A stretch of 62,000 nucleotides of DNA from the NCBI GenBank assembly GCA_905221605.1, contig CAJNDS010002206.1:229226-291225 (forward strand), in the 5' to 3' direction. This DNA is from Symbiodinium natans (lineage: Eukaryota; Sar; Dinophyceae; Suessiales; Symbiodiniaceae). Each line of letters starts with the position of its first letter. Position 1 is the first letter of the stretch. The notes beneath the pieces are model-generated. The model had not been told where the DNA came from and did not search any database. It saw nothing but the letters and a program-made list of their open reading frames with translations. The translations under genes were made by a program, and so were the position numbers. Of this stretch, positions 20,433 through 32,719 are shown one piece after another.

Positions 20433-20970
20433 ATGTTCAATCAAAAAGAACAGGATGCAATATCAAATAACTTCTTGGATATTGTCAAGGTTCACGACTA
20501 CTTCAGGGAACTCAAGGAAGAGCGACGGAATTGTAAATGCACAGATTGTAAAAAACACGAACGCTATTCCACTCTATACGAACTGCCACTACCAGAAAAT
20601 GTTGTTAATAATATCTACGGCTTTGCTTTTTTTTGCCGTGATTGTCAAAAAAAGCCAATTCAACGAAGAAAGGATAGAGGGAATTCTCAGACGCAATATA
20701 CTACACGAATATGATGTACATAGACGTATTTTCAAAATTAAACATAACTTTCCCAACTACGACTGGGTTAAAAACAGGCTGTTCAAGAAGTTGTCAAAAA
20801 GAAGATATCAATGTCTCAGATGGGTACATGAGGATTGGATGAGTATTAAAAATATTAATACTCGTAGTAAGATAAACGATTTTGGTCATGACCCAGACAA
20901 ATTTATTAGGGACTTTAATAAAATTGTTAGAACTCTTATGAATAAACCGGAGTTTGTCTTCATGGATTAA
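20433..20970 (+). pseudogene. Cys-rich virus-island protein with homopolymer frameshift
   Basis: Starts MFNQKEQDAISNNFLDIVKV with a Cys pair (CKCTDCKK) and a second pair (CRDCQKK). The frame is lost in a run of seven A at about 20,646-20,652 and resumes in another frame as FNEERIEGILRRNILHEYDV and NYDWVKNRLFKKL, ending FVFMD at 20,970. Read across the shift it would be about 180 residues. No family recognised. The shift may be real decay or a homopolymer sequencing error. Confidence 0.4.
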
Positions 20971-20979
20971 ACAACCTAG

Positions 20980-21990
20980 CCAGCATAGTTATAGTGTAAT
21001 TATAATACATAAGCAGTTATATATTATAATTACAGCATAGTTACAACATTCTTGGAGAATCCGAGAAGATTGAGCTTTGATACAACCCTTCACCCTAAGC
21101 CCTGAACCAAATTCTACAAGAAACTATTGGCACCTAGGTAGATAGGAGTATTGGGAATAAAAAAATAACTTAAGATAGATATTTAGGTTGGTGGGGGCGG
21201 GGGTAGCATTTGTTATGAGGTGGGCTTTGCCTATTTTCGGGCAGTGAGATCAGGCTGTGGATCAAGGGTTGCTGCTGGGGGGGAAGTCGGCTGGTTTTGA
21301 TGGAAAAGGTTGTGGAACAGTGCTTTTGGGATGCAGTTCTTAAAGGGCTGGAGAAGAAGGTGGCAAAATCTGTTGAGTTTTTGAGGGGAAAATGGTGCGA
21401 TTTTTGGGGGTGAGGGCTGTTGGTGGTGCTCGTTGAAAAATGGGACGCTGAAGATTTGGACGCTTGCAAGTGGTTGGCTGGTTGAAAATGCGAAAAAGGT
21501 CTGACAAGTTGGAAAAATGGTGGAAAATTGATGGTATGCTCGTTGAGAAAATATTTGGTGATTCGGGGATGTGGGGGATGAAGTGGTATGCTGTTGGAGA
21601 AAGCGGTTGGGAAAAATGAATGGAAAATTGGATTTTGGTGTGTGGGGGGGGGGTCTATGTGCGGTGCCAATAGCCTTAATAGGCAAGGTATCATCTACAA
21701 CCAAACCCACAAAGCCCAATCTCAACAATCCCAAAGAAGCTGCAACCCTCGGGGCGCCTTCGGGAGCTCTACATCTTTGGAGCTCCTTTGAAGCCCATGG
21801 TCCCGCGTTGGGCGTGAAGGGTTCAAGTACTCCAGCGTCTCGGAAGGGCTAACCCCACAAGCCGCAGTCCTCGTCCCTGTCTTGGCAACTTCTGCTCGGG
21901 CCTATCACGAGGATGCAAACACCAAGTGGACCAAAGCGGACCAAAGCGGACAAAGCGGACAAAAAGCCACAGAGGGATTCGCGCCTTGGA
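20980..21990. other. Gene-free: AT-rich tail, then strand-asymmetric low-complexity DNA
   Basis: 20,990-21,040 repeats 'ataattatag/taattata' words. 21,180-21,660 has a plus strand rich in G, T and A with very few C. It gives a long Pro/Ser/His-rich minus-strand frame that I treat as composition-driven. 21,660-21,990 is ordinary and lies 3' of the PP2C gene. Confidence 0.45.
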
Positions 21991-21998
21991 TGGCGGCT

Positions 21999-24900
21999 TC
22001 AGCAACACCTGGCCCAGACTACGGCGACTAAGGGATGCCCTCTGCTGGACGCTGCTCCCCTCCACGCCAGGAGCACCACCACGGCAGTCATGTTGTCACC
22101 CCCCAAGCCATGTGTTTCGCGAAGATCAGGCGAAACCTAAGACTGCCCAGACTGCCCCCCGCCAGTTGAAACCGGCAGTTGAAACAAGCAGACCGTCCAG
22201 CCCTGTGTCACACATCGAGGCTGCGACACAGTCGTCCAGGAGGGCCTCTACCGCCAGTTCAAGGGCCTCAGCGAAAAGACAGTGCCTGCATTGACTAAGT
22301 CGTATCGGCAAAACTGCGTCAACAGCTTCAACACATGTTAATGCTTCAGAGAGTTTGTCGAGGGCTTGGCACGGTCTTCGGCGGCGTCTACTGGTGGAAG
22401 GCGCTGACGAAGGAAGTCCACTGCCTGACCCAATCCGATCAAATCTTGCAGGCCTGGCGCCGTCGACTAGGGCCTTGTCTTCTACTGAGTCGAGTCAACT
22501 AGGCTGCAGTACAACTTTCTAAAGCCAGGAAACACGAAGATATCGAGAAGATTGAGAGCAGGCAGGTCCAAGGAGGTCCAGACTTCCTCTGGAGGTGGAA
22601 GCCAGGAGCGTCCAGTGCCAAAACGGCTCTGGCCTGTTGATTGGTCTTTACGTCCCATACGCCATCGCAGCAGATGACCAGAAACCTGGCAGGCTCAGCT
22701 TTGAACATTCTGCGCTTCCTGCAAACGACATGCCGGGCGATCTCATCATTCTCCAAGTCGCGATCCTAGGAAACAGGAAACACAAGCTTTGCCGCGGGGC
22801 GGGCCGCAAACTTGACTGCAGCCAAGCCTGGGTTCTGTGTCCTTGCTGCAGACAAAGCGCTCGGAAAGTGACATCGGGAGTGGAGCATATGATCTGTTCG
22901 TCTGGGCGGCGAGTATGGTCCTGTCCCAGGCTTAGCAGAGACAGCAAAATAGTCGCAGAAAGGGGCCAAAGGGCTAGCAGGTTCGCAAGCAAAACAACAG
23001 CTATAACTCGCACCAAGGCTTAGAGTTTCCCTGGAAAACGGCTTGCGGTCACTACCAGTCCTTCTTGTACTCCAGATCGCCCAGCGCACGTGAAAGATTC
23101 AGGTTGCCGTTGACCCTGTGCTGTCCGGCCCTGAGAATGAATGGAAAGTTGAAAGTTGACATCACTGAATCCGAACGAATGCAAGCTGTCAGTACATCGA
23201 GAAAGGTTGCAGCACTGAGCCATGAAGGAACCCGCAGCCCGAGCACTGTTTGGGGAACAACTTGTGGGGAACGACTTTCTCACATCTACCACTTCAGAGA
23301 TGCACCTGTGACTCTTCAACAGCCTCTTCTTCAATCCTGGAAATCGTAACTTAAGCAGCTCAGTGAGATATGGAACAGCACTCCGAATTGCTCTTGGTCC
23401 CGTGCCCACAGCTCTCCACCCAGCCACCCGCTGCCTGCCAAGCGAGTGTTGTCAACAGTGTGTGAAGCACCTGCTTGATCTGCTTGGTTTGGGCCTGGAT
23501 CCGGCGCTTCTCCCTGGCATCATTCGGCTTGTGGTCCTTTAAACATGAGGTAAGGTTTGAGAGCAAGTCAACCTCAGGTCTGCAACTTTAAATCTCCGCT
23601 CTGCGTCCTCAAGCGGAGCAAAAAGCGCTACGAAAACATCTGCTGCGTCTCTGACTGCCTTTTCAAACTCACCCCTCCTCGCTTAGAGGAATCGCCTTGC
23701 CGCCGCGGCAAAGCACCGCGCGACTGCACAGCCAGGTGCACATGAATCATCCACGCATCCACGCGCTACATCTACCTGGACATGCGCCCTCTTCTCTGAT
23801 CCCTCAGTCGAGCCGGAACCGTGCTTCCTTTACAGCACCATGATCGGCGCCATGCCTGTCCCCGGCATTCGCGGTGACGATCTGCGTGTCGGTGATGCAG
23901 CAAACACACGCTGTGCAGCCTGGCTTCAAATCTTAGAGTGGAACACCGCAAGGTAGACCAACATCAGCCCAATCTTGTGTACCTTGCAAGCCTTTGCGTG
24001 TTTCTCGAGGTCTTACAACACGAGTTCTCTTGATCTGCTTCGATGCTCTCTGGATCGGATTGGCACGGGCCTGCATTGTGCGCGTCAGCCGTTCGCGGGG
24101 CCGGCACCATGCCCTGCAAGCAAAGGCTATGGCTCCAGCTGATACTGGCATCGGCTGATGTTGAAACTGATTCTGACTTGGAAACTTACAAAGCGAAGGC
24201 GTTGTTTCCAGCTCTCTGAAATTCTTTCCATCCCTGTACCCTTCCCTGCCAGCCCTCCAACTTGACGCGGAGACCGACTGACACGCTTGCACTTGGCTAC
24301 GGCTTTCCTTGCGCTGGGCTTCGCAAGGCTTTGAGGGCCCCGCTCCACCCTGCGAGAACCCCGGGTTCGTGAGCGCCAGGACCTCTGCAGCATAGTGACC
24401 TCGGGCACCAAGAAGAAAAATCCAACTCCACCATGAACCAGGATTGAAAACCAACGATTCGTGCGGGGTTGTCAGCTACTAATTCTCTGAAGTGAGCACA
24501 CTTGCGATTCTTCCTGTTTGCTCATAACTTCTGACCTTGAATGAATCTGGAGAGTCGCCGCGAACCCACGGACAGTGGACACCAAGCGGCCACTTCGCAG
24601 CATATCATCGATCTTGTGGAAGGCCCCTGCATGGTGCGCAAAAAGCAGTGCGCCGCCAGAAGCCGCACAAGAATTGGCCCTCCTTCGCAGGCCTGTCAGC
24701 GCCTCCTCCATCTGATCCTGCTTGTTTGGGCCCTCTTCAACTCGAAACTTGGCCAACTCCTGCAGGCGCAAATAAGGCTGAATACTGACACAGACCGAAC
24801 CGCTGATGAAACATGCAGGCATGACTCACTTGTGAGACCCTTCGCTCCTGTGGAAGATGGCTGCTGCTAAATCTGGCCACCTGCACTGAGATGTCATAGA

Positions 24901-25588
24901 GTTGCAGGTCACAAGGATCAAGGATGTAGGTGAGGCCTGATGCCATTTCATCGGGTCATCGGGGTTGGGGGAAATCGAAGAGGCTGCTCACCTGCGCTCC
25001 GCCGTGTCCGTCAAGCACTCCGAACATGGCGGTCTGCGTCCAGGGGGCCTAGGTGCATCGAGAGCCAGCATTGTGCAGGATTGAAATCATCAGCACAAGC
25101 TGCTGTAGCTGGCTCTGCAGTTCAGTGACCAAGCGTGCAATGATTAAGCGCTACTCCGCTCCGGGCTGCTTCCACCAAGGCTCCGCTGCGCTGGCACGCC
25201 GAGGCAGCACGGCAGGCCTTCTCCGCAACTCTCAAGATTGGCTTTCAGAGGGGGCTGTATGGGGCTGTTGCTCGGAGATGCTTATTGGGGTTGCTTCAAG
25301 ACACGAACCCGCACAAAACTGTCGTTATCCCATGCCAGCTGCGGCTGCTTTCATGGAACTCCCTAGGTTCATCGGACAGCTGTCTAGTTACAACTCTTCA
25401 TGCCCAAGTCCAAGTTGAAGTCACAGCCCAGGGCCCGTGCGAGGTGATATGTGCATCTTCCATGGACACCCGCCAGCCCTGCCTGAACATTCTGCATGAA
25501 ACTCACAATGCACTGCTGCCGTTCTTGGCGACATGCACAGCTTGCAGTTTGAGAAAGAATTTACGACCGGCTTCTCACTTAAACCCAT
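21999..25588 (-). CDS. PP2C-family Ser/Thr phosphatase, ~15 short exons
   Basis: Exons on the minus strand, in protein order: 25,441-25,491 (QGWRVSMEDAHI), 24,992-25,033 (FGVLDGHGGAQ), 24,848-24,880 (VARFSSSHLPQ), 24,693-24,759 (ELAKFRVEEGPNK), ~24,589-24,626 (AFHKIDDMLRS), 23,856-23,919 (GCTACVCCITDTQIVTANAG), ~23,678-23,723 (SRAVLCRGGKAIPLSE), 23,495-23,536 (DHKPNDAREKRRIQ), 23,413-23,434 (AAGGWVE, 22 nt), 23,056-23,115 (VNGNLNLSRALGDLEYKKD), ~22,858-22,901 (QIICSTPDVTF), ~22,740-22,770 (DLENDE), 22,634-22,685 (FLVICCDGVWDVKTNQQ), ~22,250-22,310 (ALELAVEALLDDC), 21,999-~22,120 (GLGGDNMTAVVV). The metal-binding Asp residues of PP2C (MED, DGHGG, CDGVWD, GDNMT) are present. The start is tentative (ATG at 25,588, MGLSEKPVV). 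Several introns start GC or GA. Role: Mg/Mn-dependent protein dephosphorylation; substrate unknown. Confidence 0.85.
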
Positions 25589-25799
25589 TTCTCTGGCAAG
25601 CGGCATGGCGCTTGCTGCCCATGAGAGGCCTTACCGGAGCAGGAACACCGCAACTCGATTTCTAATTAGCCGAGCAAGTCTCTTGTCCGGTAGCCTGGCA
25701 GACGCCGGCAACTACCGGGGCTCACAACGACCATGCTCACCCTCGTTCACCAAAACTTCTCACACTGTTCGAGATGCTTTCAGAATGCACACAGGACCA

Positions 25800-26640
25800 C
25801 GCGGGGATTGAAAGCTTAAGCTGATTCACTCGCTGCAGAACGGATTCGCGCACTGAAACGCGGATTCGTGCACCGCGACGTGGGATTCGCGCCCACTCGG
25901 GATTGGTGTAGGCAGCACTCGCGCTCTGCACTGACACGCCGGATTCGCGCACCGACCGATTCGCGCGACTTTGGCGCACAGAGGATTTGCGAAATGTTGC
26001 GACTGAAGACTATAATCCGTGAACCATGAAAGCCATCAGCCCTCAAAACAAAGATTGTTGCGCAATACACCTAAACCGCCCTCCCCTAAGAACCCTAAAG
26101 CCTAAAACGCGTTGATCCTAAAACCCCTCAACCTTAAAATTCATAGGTCATCAGCTCCCAACCCTGAAACTCCACATAACCCTTCCAAAACCCTAAGAAC
26201 CCTAAACCCTAAAGCCGAGTAGCCCAAAAGAACGCTCAACCCCACAACCCCACAACCTTGAAACCAAAAACACCAAACCCTGAACACAATACCTAATGCC
26301 TGGAGTCCTAGCCTAATTCCAAAAACAACCTAAGCCATAAAAGCCGAAAATGCCTCAAACTCTAAACCCTAAACCCCAAAAAACCTACCTAAAGCCGAAA
26401 ACCGGTGAACCATACCATCAGCCCTCAAAGCAATGATTGTTGCGCAGTCCCCCTAAACCCTGAAGAAAAAAAACCTTAACCCTAAAAGCTGTTGATCCTA
26501 AAAACCCTCGGTACCAAGGGAAAAACTAAAGCCTACAAACCCTTCACCGTGAAACCTTCAGCCCTCAAAACAAAAATTTGTGCGCCATGCCCCGAAACCC
26601 TAACGCCTCTTTGTGCGCGATGAGCAATGAGCAGTCCAAG
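25800..26640. repeat. Degenerate GGATTCGCGCAC and CCCTAAA-like repeats
   Basis: 25,830-25,985 holds degenerate copies of a GGATTCGCGCAC-type motif. 26,060-26,640 is diverged CCCTAAA-like sequence. It contains a segment beginning 'gtgaaccat...catcagccct' and running to 'gttgatcctaaaa' that occurs near 26,020-26,125 and again near 26,405-26,510, with a partial third copy near 26,547. No gene seen. Confidence 0.55.
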
Positions 26641-29600
26641 ACTAAAGGGAAAGAAAGACAGAGGCGAAACGTCGGGGAGGCAAAGCACGCATAAACACCC
26701 TCAGACCTGAAAACCATAACCTGCCAAGTCGAGAGGTTACCTCGGGTGGTAAGGCCAGGGAGGGGGAGACAAGTCGCCAGTGCTTGAATCGTCGGAACTC
26801 GTGCTTGAACCACGCGTGCTTGAAGCAGGATTTGTACGTGCTTGAATCACCAGCGCCGGAATCGTGAGTGCTTGAGAAAAGTTTCCATGCTTGAATCGCG
26901 GCCAGTGGGAGGATGAAGTGAGGCGCAAACGGCCCGAAACATCCCAAACCCACCCGACACTTGACTGTTGCAACCCTGCAAAACTAGAAGCAGCGTGGAG
27001 CATGGTGACCCAGCTGAGACAGATGTGTGATACGAGCAACTGAAACCTGGTTGCTTCCAAGCAGCGGAGTGGTCCACAGTCAACACCGCTTTCGGAGCTC
27101 TTGCGGGTAACAGGCTTGTCCTGAGCTGCAGAGCCACAAACTCCCCGCACCCGCACGACCCTTTTCGGGTGAGTCTCCCCCCCCCCCGGACCTGCTTCCG
27201 TCTTCAGCTGCAGAGCTTCAGCATTCGAGAGACAGGGGAAGGGGAAGCTCAGGCAGTTCCAGGAAGTGGCTCTCTCTGCCCCATACACAACAAGAGTTTG
27301 GACAAGGGTATGTTTCTTCTGCTCTCTCCTGAAGTTCTCAGTTCGGCTTCCTCTGGGGCGCAGACGAGAACTCCGCCCATGGCTTCTGACGTCAATGCCC
27401 CCGGCCGGCAGGGTTACGTTTACCTTGTACTGGACATTGACTTAGGAATATACTCTGTTGCATGGTGAGTATGAGAGAAGATGGATAGGACTGGCGTGTC
27501 CATGCTAGAAGGAGACATTGGACGAATGACAGCGTTAACTGTTGACATGGAACACTGTGTGGGTGTGAAACTTGATCGCTATGATTGAGGGTTGGGTGGG
27601 CTCAGAGGTGGTGAGTGGACTGGGTTCCTTCCCTACCCCCTGACATCCAGATCCTTGAGTCTGAAGCAGCTGCACACCAGCAGTGCTACACTGCCTTGCA
27701 TCTGGTATCTGGCAATGTGATCATTGAGAGGCAGGGCTCCAATGCACACCAACTTGCACTATGTATGGCCGAGACGAATACATCGACATGTTGACAGCAC
27801 AAGGCAGTATGCAATCCAGTGCGTTCAAGACGATTGCATTTCTCATCTTGCAGCTGTCACCGCATCTGCCACGACCGAGCCAGACTCGCGGCCCTTCAGC
27901 GAACGCTTCGGCATGTTGCACCGGTCCGCTGCAGCTGGGTCAACAAATGGACGGTGAAAAGTACTGCAATCCTTCCGCAATCTGCTGGGCGACCCTACCC
28001 TTGAACTCAGACGGAGTCCTGTGAGAGATGTGCTTCGAACATCTAAATAACTCCTGGGAGTCGCAGAAGGCTCCACACATCTTGAAACCAAACAGCAAGG
28101 TGCATGCGGAGCATCGCGATCACTGTGGCTGGCACACCCTGCCCGCAGCAGATAAGCCGAATCGGGCATCTTATGCACGGCTCCCCTGCTGCAAAATTGA
28201 CAGCTTCCGTAGGTAGACAAACTGCACAGATACCTAGCAGTGCCTACGCACAAGATGGCGAGCCAACTCTCTTCCTGCTGAGATTCGGAGCCCGAAACCT
28301 AGCATACCCTAACATTAACACGGAGCCGCGCAAAACAAAGCCACACGGAGCGAATCAAACTGCAAGAGCGGTGCCGTTGCGCTACCGATCTCGGTTCATA
28401 ATGTGACAAGCATTGACAAGCGTTCGGCGTTCGGGCTACACATGTCCAGACAGAAACTCCTTGCTTGGAGATTTCTCCTTAATTCACCTCACAAAATCCA
28501 ACCTCCGTTCACTTCCATCTCTTCGCTGGTTCATGCTGGTGATCAAGGTCAACGAGGAGGATTATGTGAGCATCTGCGGATGTGAAACGAGCTTGTTGCC
28601 AGATTGGTGAACCCCTCAATCACGGAGCACGCGACCTGGGCTCAAACACTCGTCCACCAAGCTACCATGGCGCCCGTCTTGGGTACAAAATCAAAGCCGA
28701 GGGTGGTCCTGCCTCATATCGCGCGGACTGCTGCGCCGGCGCCGGCAATGCGGACCTGGGTACGGCATTTCCGCAGATTGTACTCAGAGCCCGCGCGTCC
28801 GGCAAATCTCTCAAAACTCAAATCATCACCTCGGCCAAGGTCCGAGCCGGGCGCAACGCGCTTTGGATGCTGTGGACAGTCGCTGCTCCTGGTGACGACC
28901 CACGTCGCATGTCTCCCCGTATCCCCTGTGGCAGGGGGAAGCGCTTTGGCCCAGCATTGGCTACGCCCATCCGCACCTCCAGAAATTGCCCGGACACTTT
29001 GGCTCACGGGGCCTCAGCTCAGTGGTGACATGAACCAAGCGAGGTCACTTCAGATGCCTACCTCGGTGCCACGTACCCACCTCCCAGTCCTCCCAATCCA
29101 TTCCATGAACCTAACAACAGCATACAACAGCTTGCACATGTGTCCAAGTCGGCGGCTGAGACTGCGAGCGAGCATTGGCGAGCCCAGTTGCGGAGAGCCC
29201 GGCTGAGCGCAAGCTTCAGTTTAGCTTCGGTTCTTGATGTGGCTTCCCAGGAAACTAAGGCAACTAAGGACAAATGGTACTTGTGTACCACCACTCATAA
29301 TTTATCTTGATAGACATTTCTGGGAATAATTCTATCTTGATAGATATTTCTGGGACTGATGGGGAATGGACAAGGGCTTCTGCAGACCATGTCGGCGAAG
29401 AGTTGCCATGCCCGGGAAGTGCAAACAAGCTCTAGCCGGCTAGGGATTAGATCAACGTACGAGGCTACGGAGTCGCATCAAAGGCAAGTCACGGCAGGAT
29501 AACTTGACAGCAAGGCGTTCTGTCTGTGAAGGCAACCTAGCATAACCCAACAAACCTGGGGCCCAAGCTGCTCGCACAGGGCTGGCCGCGTACACAGGCC

Positions 29601-31640
29601 GGACTGAAGCCGTAAGCCTCGGGACTCCCCAATGCCACGCTGTGAACAGACCCCACAAGATTTGACGAGCTTACAGCGGAGTAGCAGGAGCCTGTTCTAA
29701 ACATCTGAGCCCCTGGCTGCTTGTTGCCTCAGCCGTCGTAGAGTGCACATTTCACAGCAACAACCTATCATAACCTATCTACAATGCACTTGCCCGGAGT
29801 GAGTGCAAATAGTTTCCGGCGGCGCGTTTGCCGGTGTGGGGTTGTTAGACGTTAGCTCAGCTCCTCTCCTCACCCACCTGGAGGATAGACACAGAATCCC
29901 GCGATTGAGTTGCCCGCCCCAGTGAAGCCCTCGGAGAACTCCACGGAGCATCCTATCCCTGGAGTGCCCAACCCAAGATCTCCACACCGCATCACAGCAT
30001 CCCGGGAGTGCCCAATCCCACATGATCCCTATACTGCGCCCATCAGGGTGGGCATGTCCCAAGAAACGAAAGCTATATGGCGTATTCCATTGAAATTGGG
30101 CTGTATAAGCTTCAGACATCGTGCAGGAATCGTGGCTCGCCCGAAGCAAAATCAGATGCCGAAGCATGTCACACTAGGGATGTAAGCACAATGAAGTCAG
30201 AGAGGTAATCAACAAAATCGCCTCAGGTCAGAAATCGCAAAAGCACCCAAAAGACAACAAGAAACCTAAGTGTCAGTGGCTCCCGAAAGGGCCCCTGCTT
30301 CCCCTTGTAATCTCCCCCTCTTCTTGCACCCCACGCCTCCTCCCCTTTTGCTAAGTTGTCGGCTTTTTTCAATTGGAGAACTGAGTTATTCGTGCAGGAA
30401 AGGCCGTTTTTCGACACGAGGGCCCGCTTTGACTCTACGGCCCTAAACCCCAAAAGCCTTTACGTCCCGGGCCGGGCCGAGACGAGCGACGCGCAGCGAA
30501 GAATCATCCCCCGAGGCCGGCCCAGTCCTGACACGCTCGGACGCTGCACCGCCCCGGTTTTCGCCCATGGCCGTCCCGACCAATGCACACCAAATTGATC
30601 GTTTTCCCCAGCACCCTCCCAGCACCCTCTCACCCCAACCCACCACTTGTCGATGCCCTACATCTCTAAAAATCAAAACAGTTGAAACACACCCACTGTA
30701 CCAAACATGCCATATGCCGCAGCCTGGCCCTCCGGGGCGGGTCGTTCATCGAAAAAAGTGTGGTTCCTATTGAATCAAATGAAACTAGGCCGATGCAGCA
30801 TGTTTCCTGTACAAAAATGGGTTGAACAAAACTGCTTGGCTTTGGCTTTGGTTTTGTTTCGGCAGTGGGCAAGTTAGGCGCAGCTCCCCTCACCGGCTTG
30901 CTGAAGGTGCGCCTCAAGGCGGCACGCTACTGAGTACTTGAGACACCTTTTTGTTCTTTGATAATCTTGTCTGCATCAGATACTGATGGAGGGCACTCGA
31001 CCTCCTTGAACTATGTAGCTTGTGCTGCGTTGATGCTATCCTTGTCATGGGCCCAACTAATTAATGTTGGACTCGGTTTGGCTACAGGGGCCGCTATTAA
31101 GCTTTTTTCCGGGAAACTTCTAGGGGACGCCCCCATTGATGAGGGTGGTCCGCAATTATGCGAAGTGCGCGGGCCAGGGATGAAGGGCGGGGGGCCGGGG
31201 AGCCAAAAACTAAAAGTCGTTTTAACAAAGAAGCTCCGGAATTTTCTGGTGTCCGGTTTTATTTCAATTCCTTTCAAAATCTCATTGCGAAACAGGCCCC
31301 CAAACAATTTTTCAAGGGAGTAGCCCACGAGCTGCCCTGATTCGCATTTAGGAAATGTTTCGGTTACCCGCAGTAATCCACAGCCCCCCTGGCCAGGGAG
31401 CTACAAAGCCTGGAAAGCTTAGACCTTCAAGCTTCAAGGCTTCCCCTCAACCCTCGATCCGTAGCCGCCCTACCCCCAGCCCCCGTCCCAGCCTATCGCA
31501 GCATTAGTCATACCACTGTTTCGTCTTCAGGGCGTGCCAGGCCCCTGTAGGAACTAGGTGATCGCCCCATTGAGTCTAAAGGACTTACCACATCCTCGCA
31601 CCCGAGTTACAACCTCTGCTTATCCTCCTTGCTACGCTTT
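26641..31640. other. 5 kb without a recognised gene
   Basis: Many moderate open frames exist on both strands, but none carries a motif, repeated exon phase or family wording I could support. 26,780-26,900 has a short degenerate repeat of 'gtgcttgaatc'. 27,175-27,190 is a C-run. 29,300-29,350 has a duplicated 'tctatcttgatagatatttctggga' -like word. Scattered single exons of unknown genes cannot be excluded. Confidence 0.4.
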
Positions 31641-31850
31641 GACATCCTTCCGGAAATTGAGGGTTTAGGGGGCTGAGGCGCGAATCAGAAAACGTGAACC
31701 GGAAAACGCAGAGCAGCGAATCGGAAACACCCCGCGCTGAATCGGAAAACGCCAGGCACGAATCGGAGACTGTGCGGCGCTGAATCGCAAAACGGGGGCG
31801 GCTGAATCAGAAAAGGAAGCTCGATGCCGCAGAAGCCACGCCATGTCTAA
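31640..31850. repeat. Degenerate GAATCGGAAAACGC repeat
   Basis: Short tandem degenerate units (gaatcagaaaacg, gaatcggaaaacgc, gaatcggagac, gaatcgcaaaacg) of about 20-25 bp run from about 31,680 into the tandem duplication. They recur at the start of the second copy (33,635-33,770). Confidence 0.6.
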
Positions 31851-31984
31851 AAGATGAAACTAGAAAGTTTGGTCATTAGATCGCGCCGATCGCGCCGGAA
31901 AGACCAAATCAGAAAACAGACTAAATCAGAAAACACGGAAAGCTCCAAATCAGCACCGTGGAAGCTCGAAACAGACCCTGCAGG

Positions 31985-32385
31985 AAGCCACGCCCACCCT
32001 AAAACCCTAAGCCCTAAACCCGAAAAAACCCACAAGCCTAAAGCACCCTATACCCTAAACCCTAACAAAACCCTAAACCCTAAACCCTAAAAAACCCGAA
32101 ACCCCAAACCCTGAAAACCCCTAAACCCTAAACCCTAAACCCTAAACCCTAAACCCTAAAAAACCCTAAACCCTAAAAAACCCTAAACCCTAAAAAACCC
32201 TAAACCCTAAACCCTGAAAACCCGTAAACCCTCAACCCTAAAGACCTACACCCGAAGCCCTAAATAACCCTGAACCCTAAACCATAAAAAACCCTCAGCC
32301 CCAAACCCAAAAAACCCTAAACCCTAAACCTGAAAACCCCTAAGCCCTATAAACCCCAAAGCCCTTAACCCTAAAAATCATTTAC
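31985..32385. repeat. Interstitial CCCTAAA telomere-like array (copy 1, first block)
   Basis: Runs of CCCTAAA with perfect stretches (32,115-32,165) mixed with degenerate units such as ccctgaaa and ccctaaaaaa. It has its counterpart at about 33,900-34,290 in the second copy of the duplication. Dinoflagellate and plant telomeres use this heptamer. Confidence 0.9.
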
Positions 32386-32719
32386 ATAAGAGTCTAATCG
32401 ATAAGGCATAGGGATCTATGGCTTTCCGGATAGGGTCTATTCTGAGGGTAGTAGGGGCCTATGGAAAATGGATAGGGGTCTATGCGGCATAGGGGCGTAG
32501 TGTGGGTAGGGATAGGGTCTGTGCATAGGGGTCTATGGAAAAATGGAAGAACCCCTGTGTATAGGGGTCTATAGGAAAGTCGGCAGGGCCTATGCATAGG
32601 GGGGTCTGGCATGCAGTAGGTTGACGGCATAGCTACCTAACTAAAGACCCATAGGGTCTATATAGGGGTCTATCGACGCCTACGACAAACAGATACTTGC
32701 CAGACCTATCTTCGAGTAA

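Larger units (their letters stand above)
18940..21190. mobile_element. AT-rich endogenous viral element-like island
   Basis: Composition changes sharply at both sides: GC-rich host DNA up to about 18,940, AT-rich to about 21,170, then a G/T-rich strand-biased stretch. Inside are closely packed short genes, intronless as far as visible, diverging from about 19,380, with a packaging ATPase relic as the diagnostic gene. No terminal inverted repeats or integrase were found. The segment may be a fragment of a polinton-like or nucleocytoplasmic large DNA virus. Confidence 0.6.

Noticed and set aside
21170-21734. Pro/Ser/His-rich 160-175-codon minus-strand frames
   Set aside because: Explained by the C-poor plus strand composition; no motif or splice structure.
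32394-32630. Conserved 78-codon gene present in two identical copies (also 34,303-34,539)
   Set aside because: It is made of ATAGGGGTCTATG-type words within the tandem duplication; identity reflects duplication, not selection.
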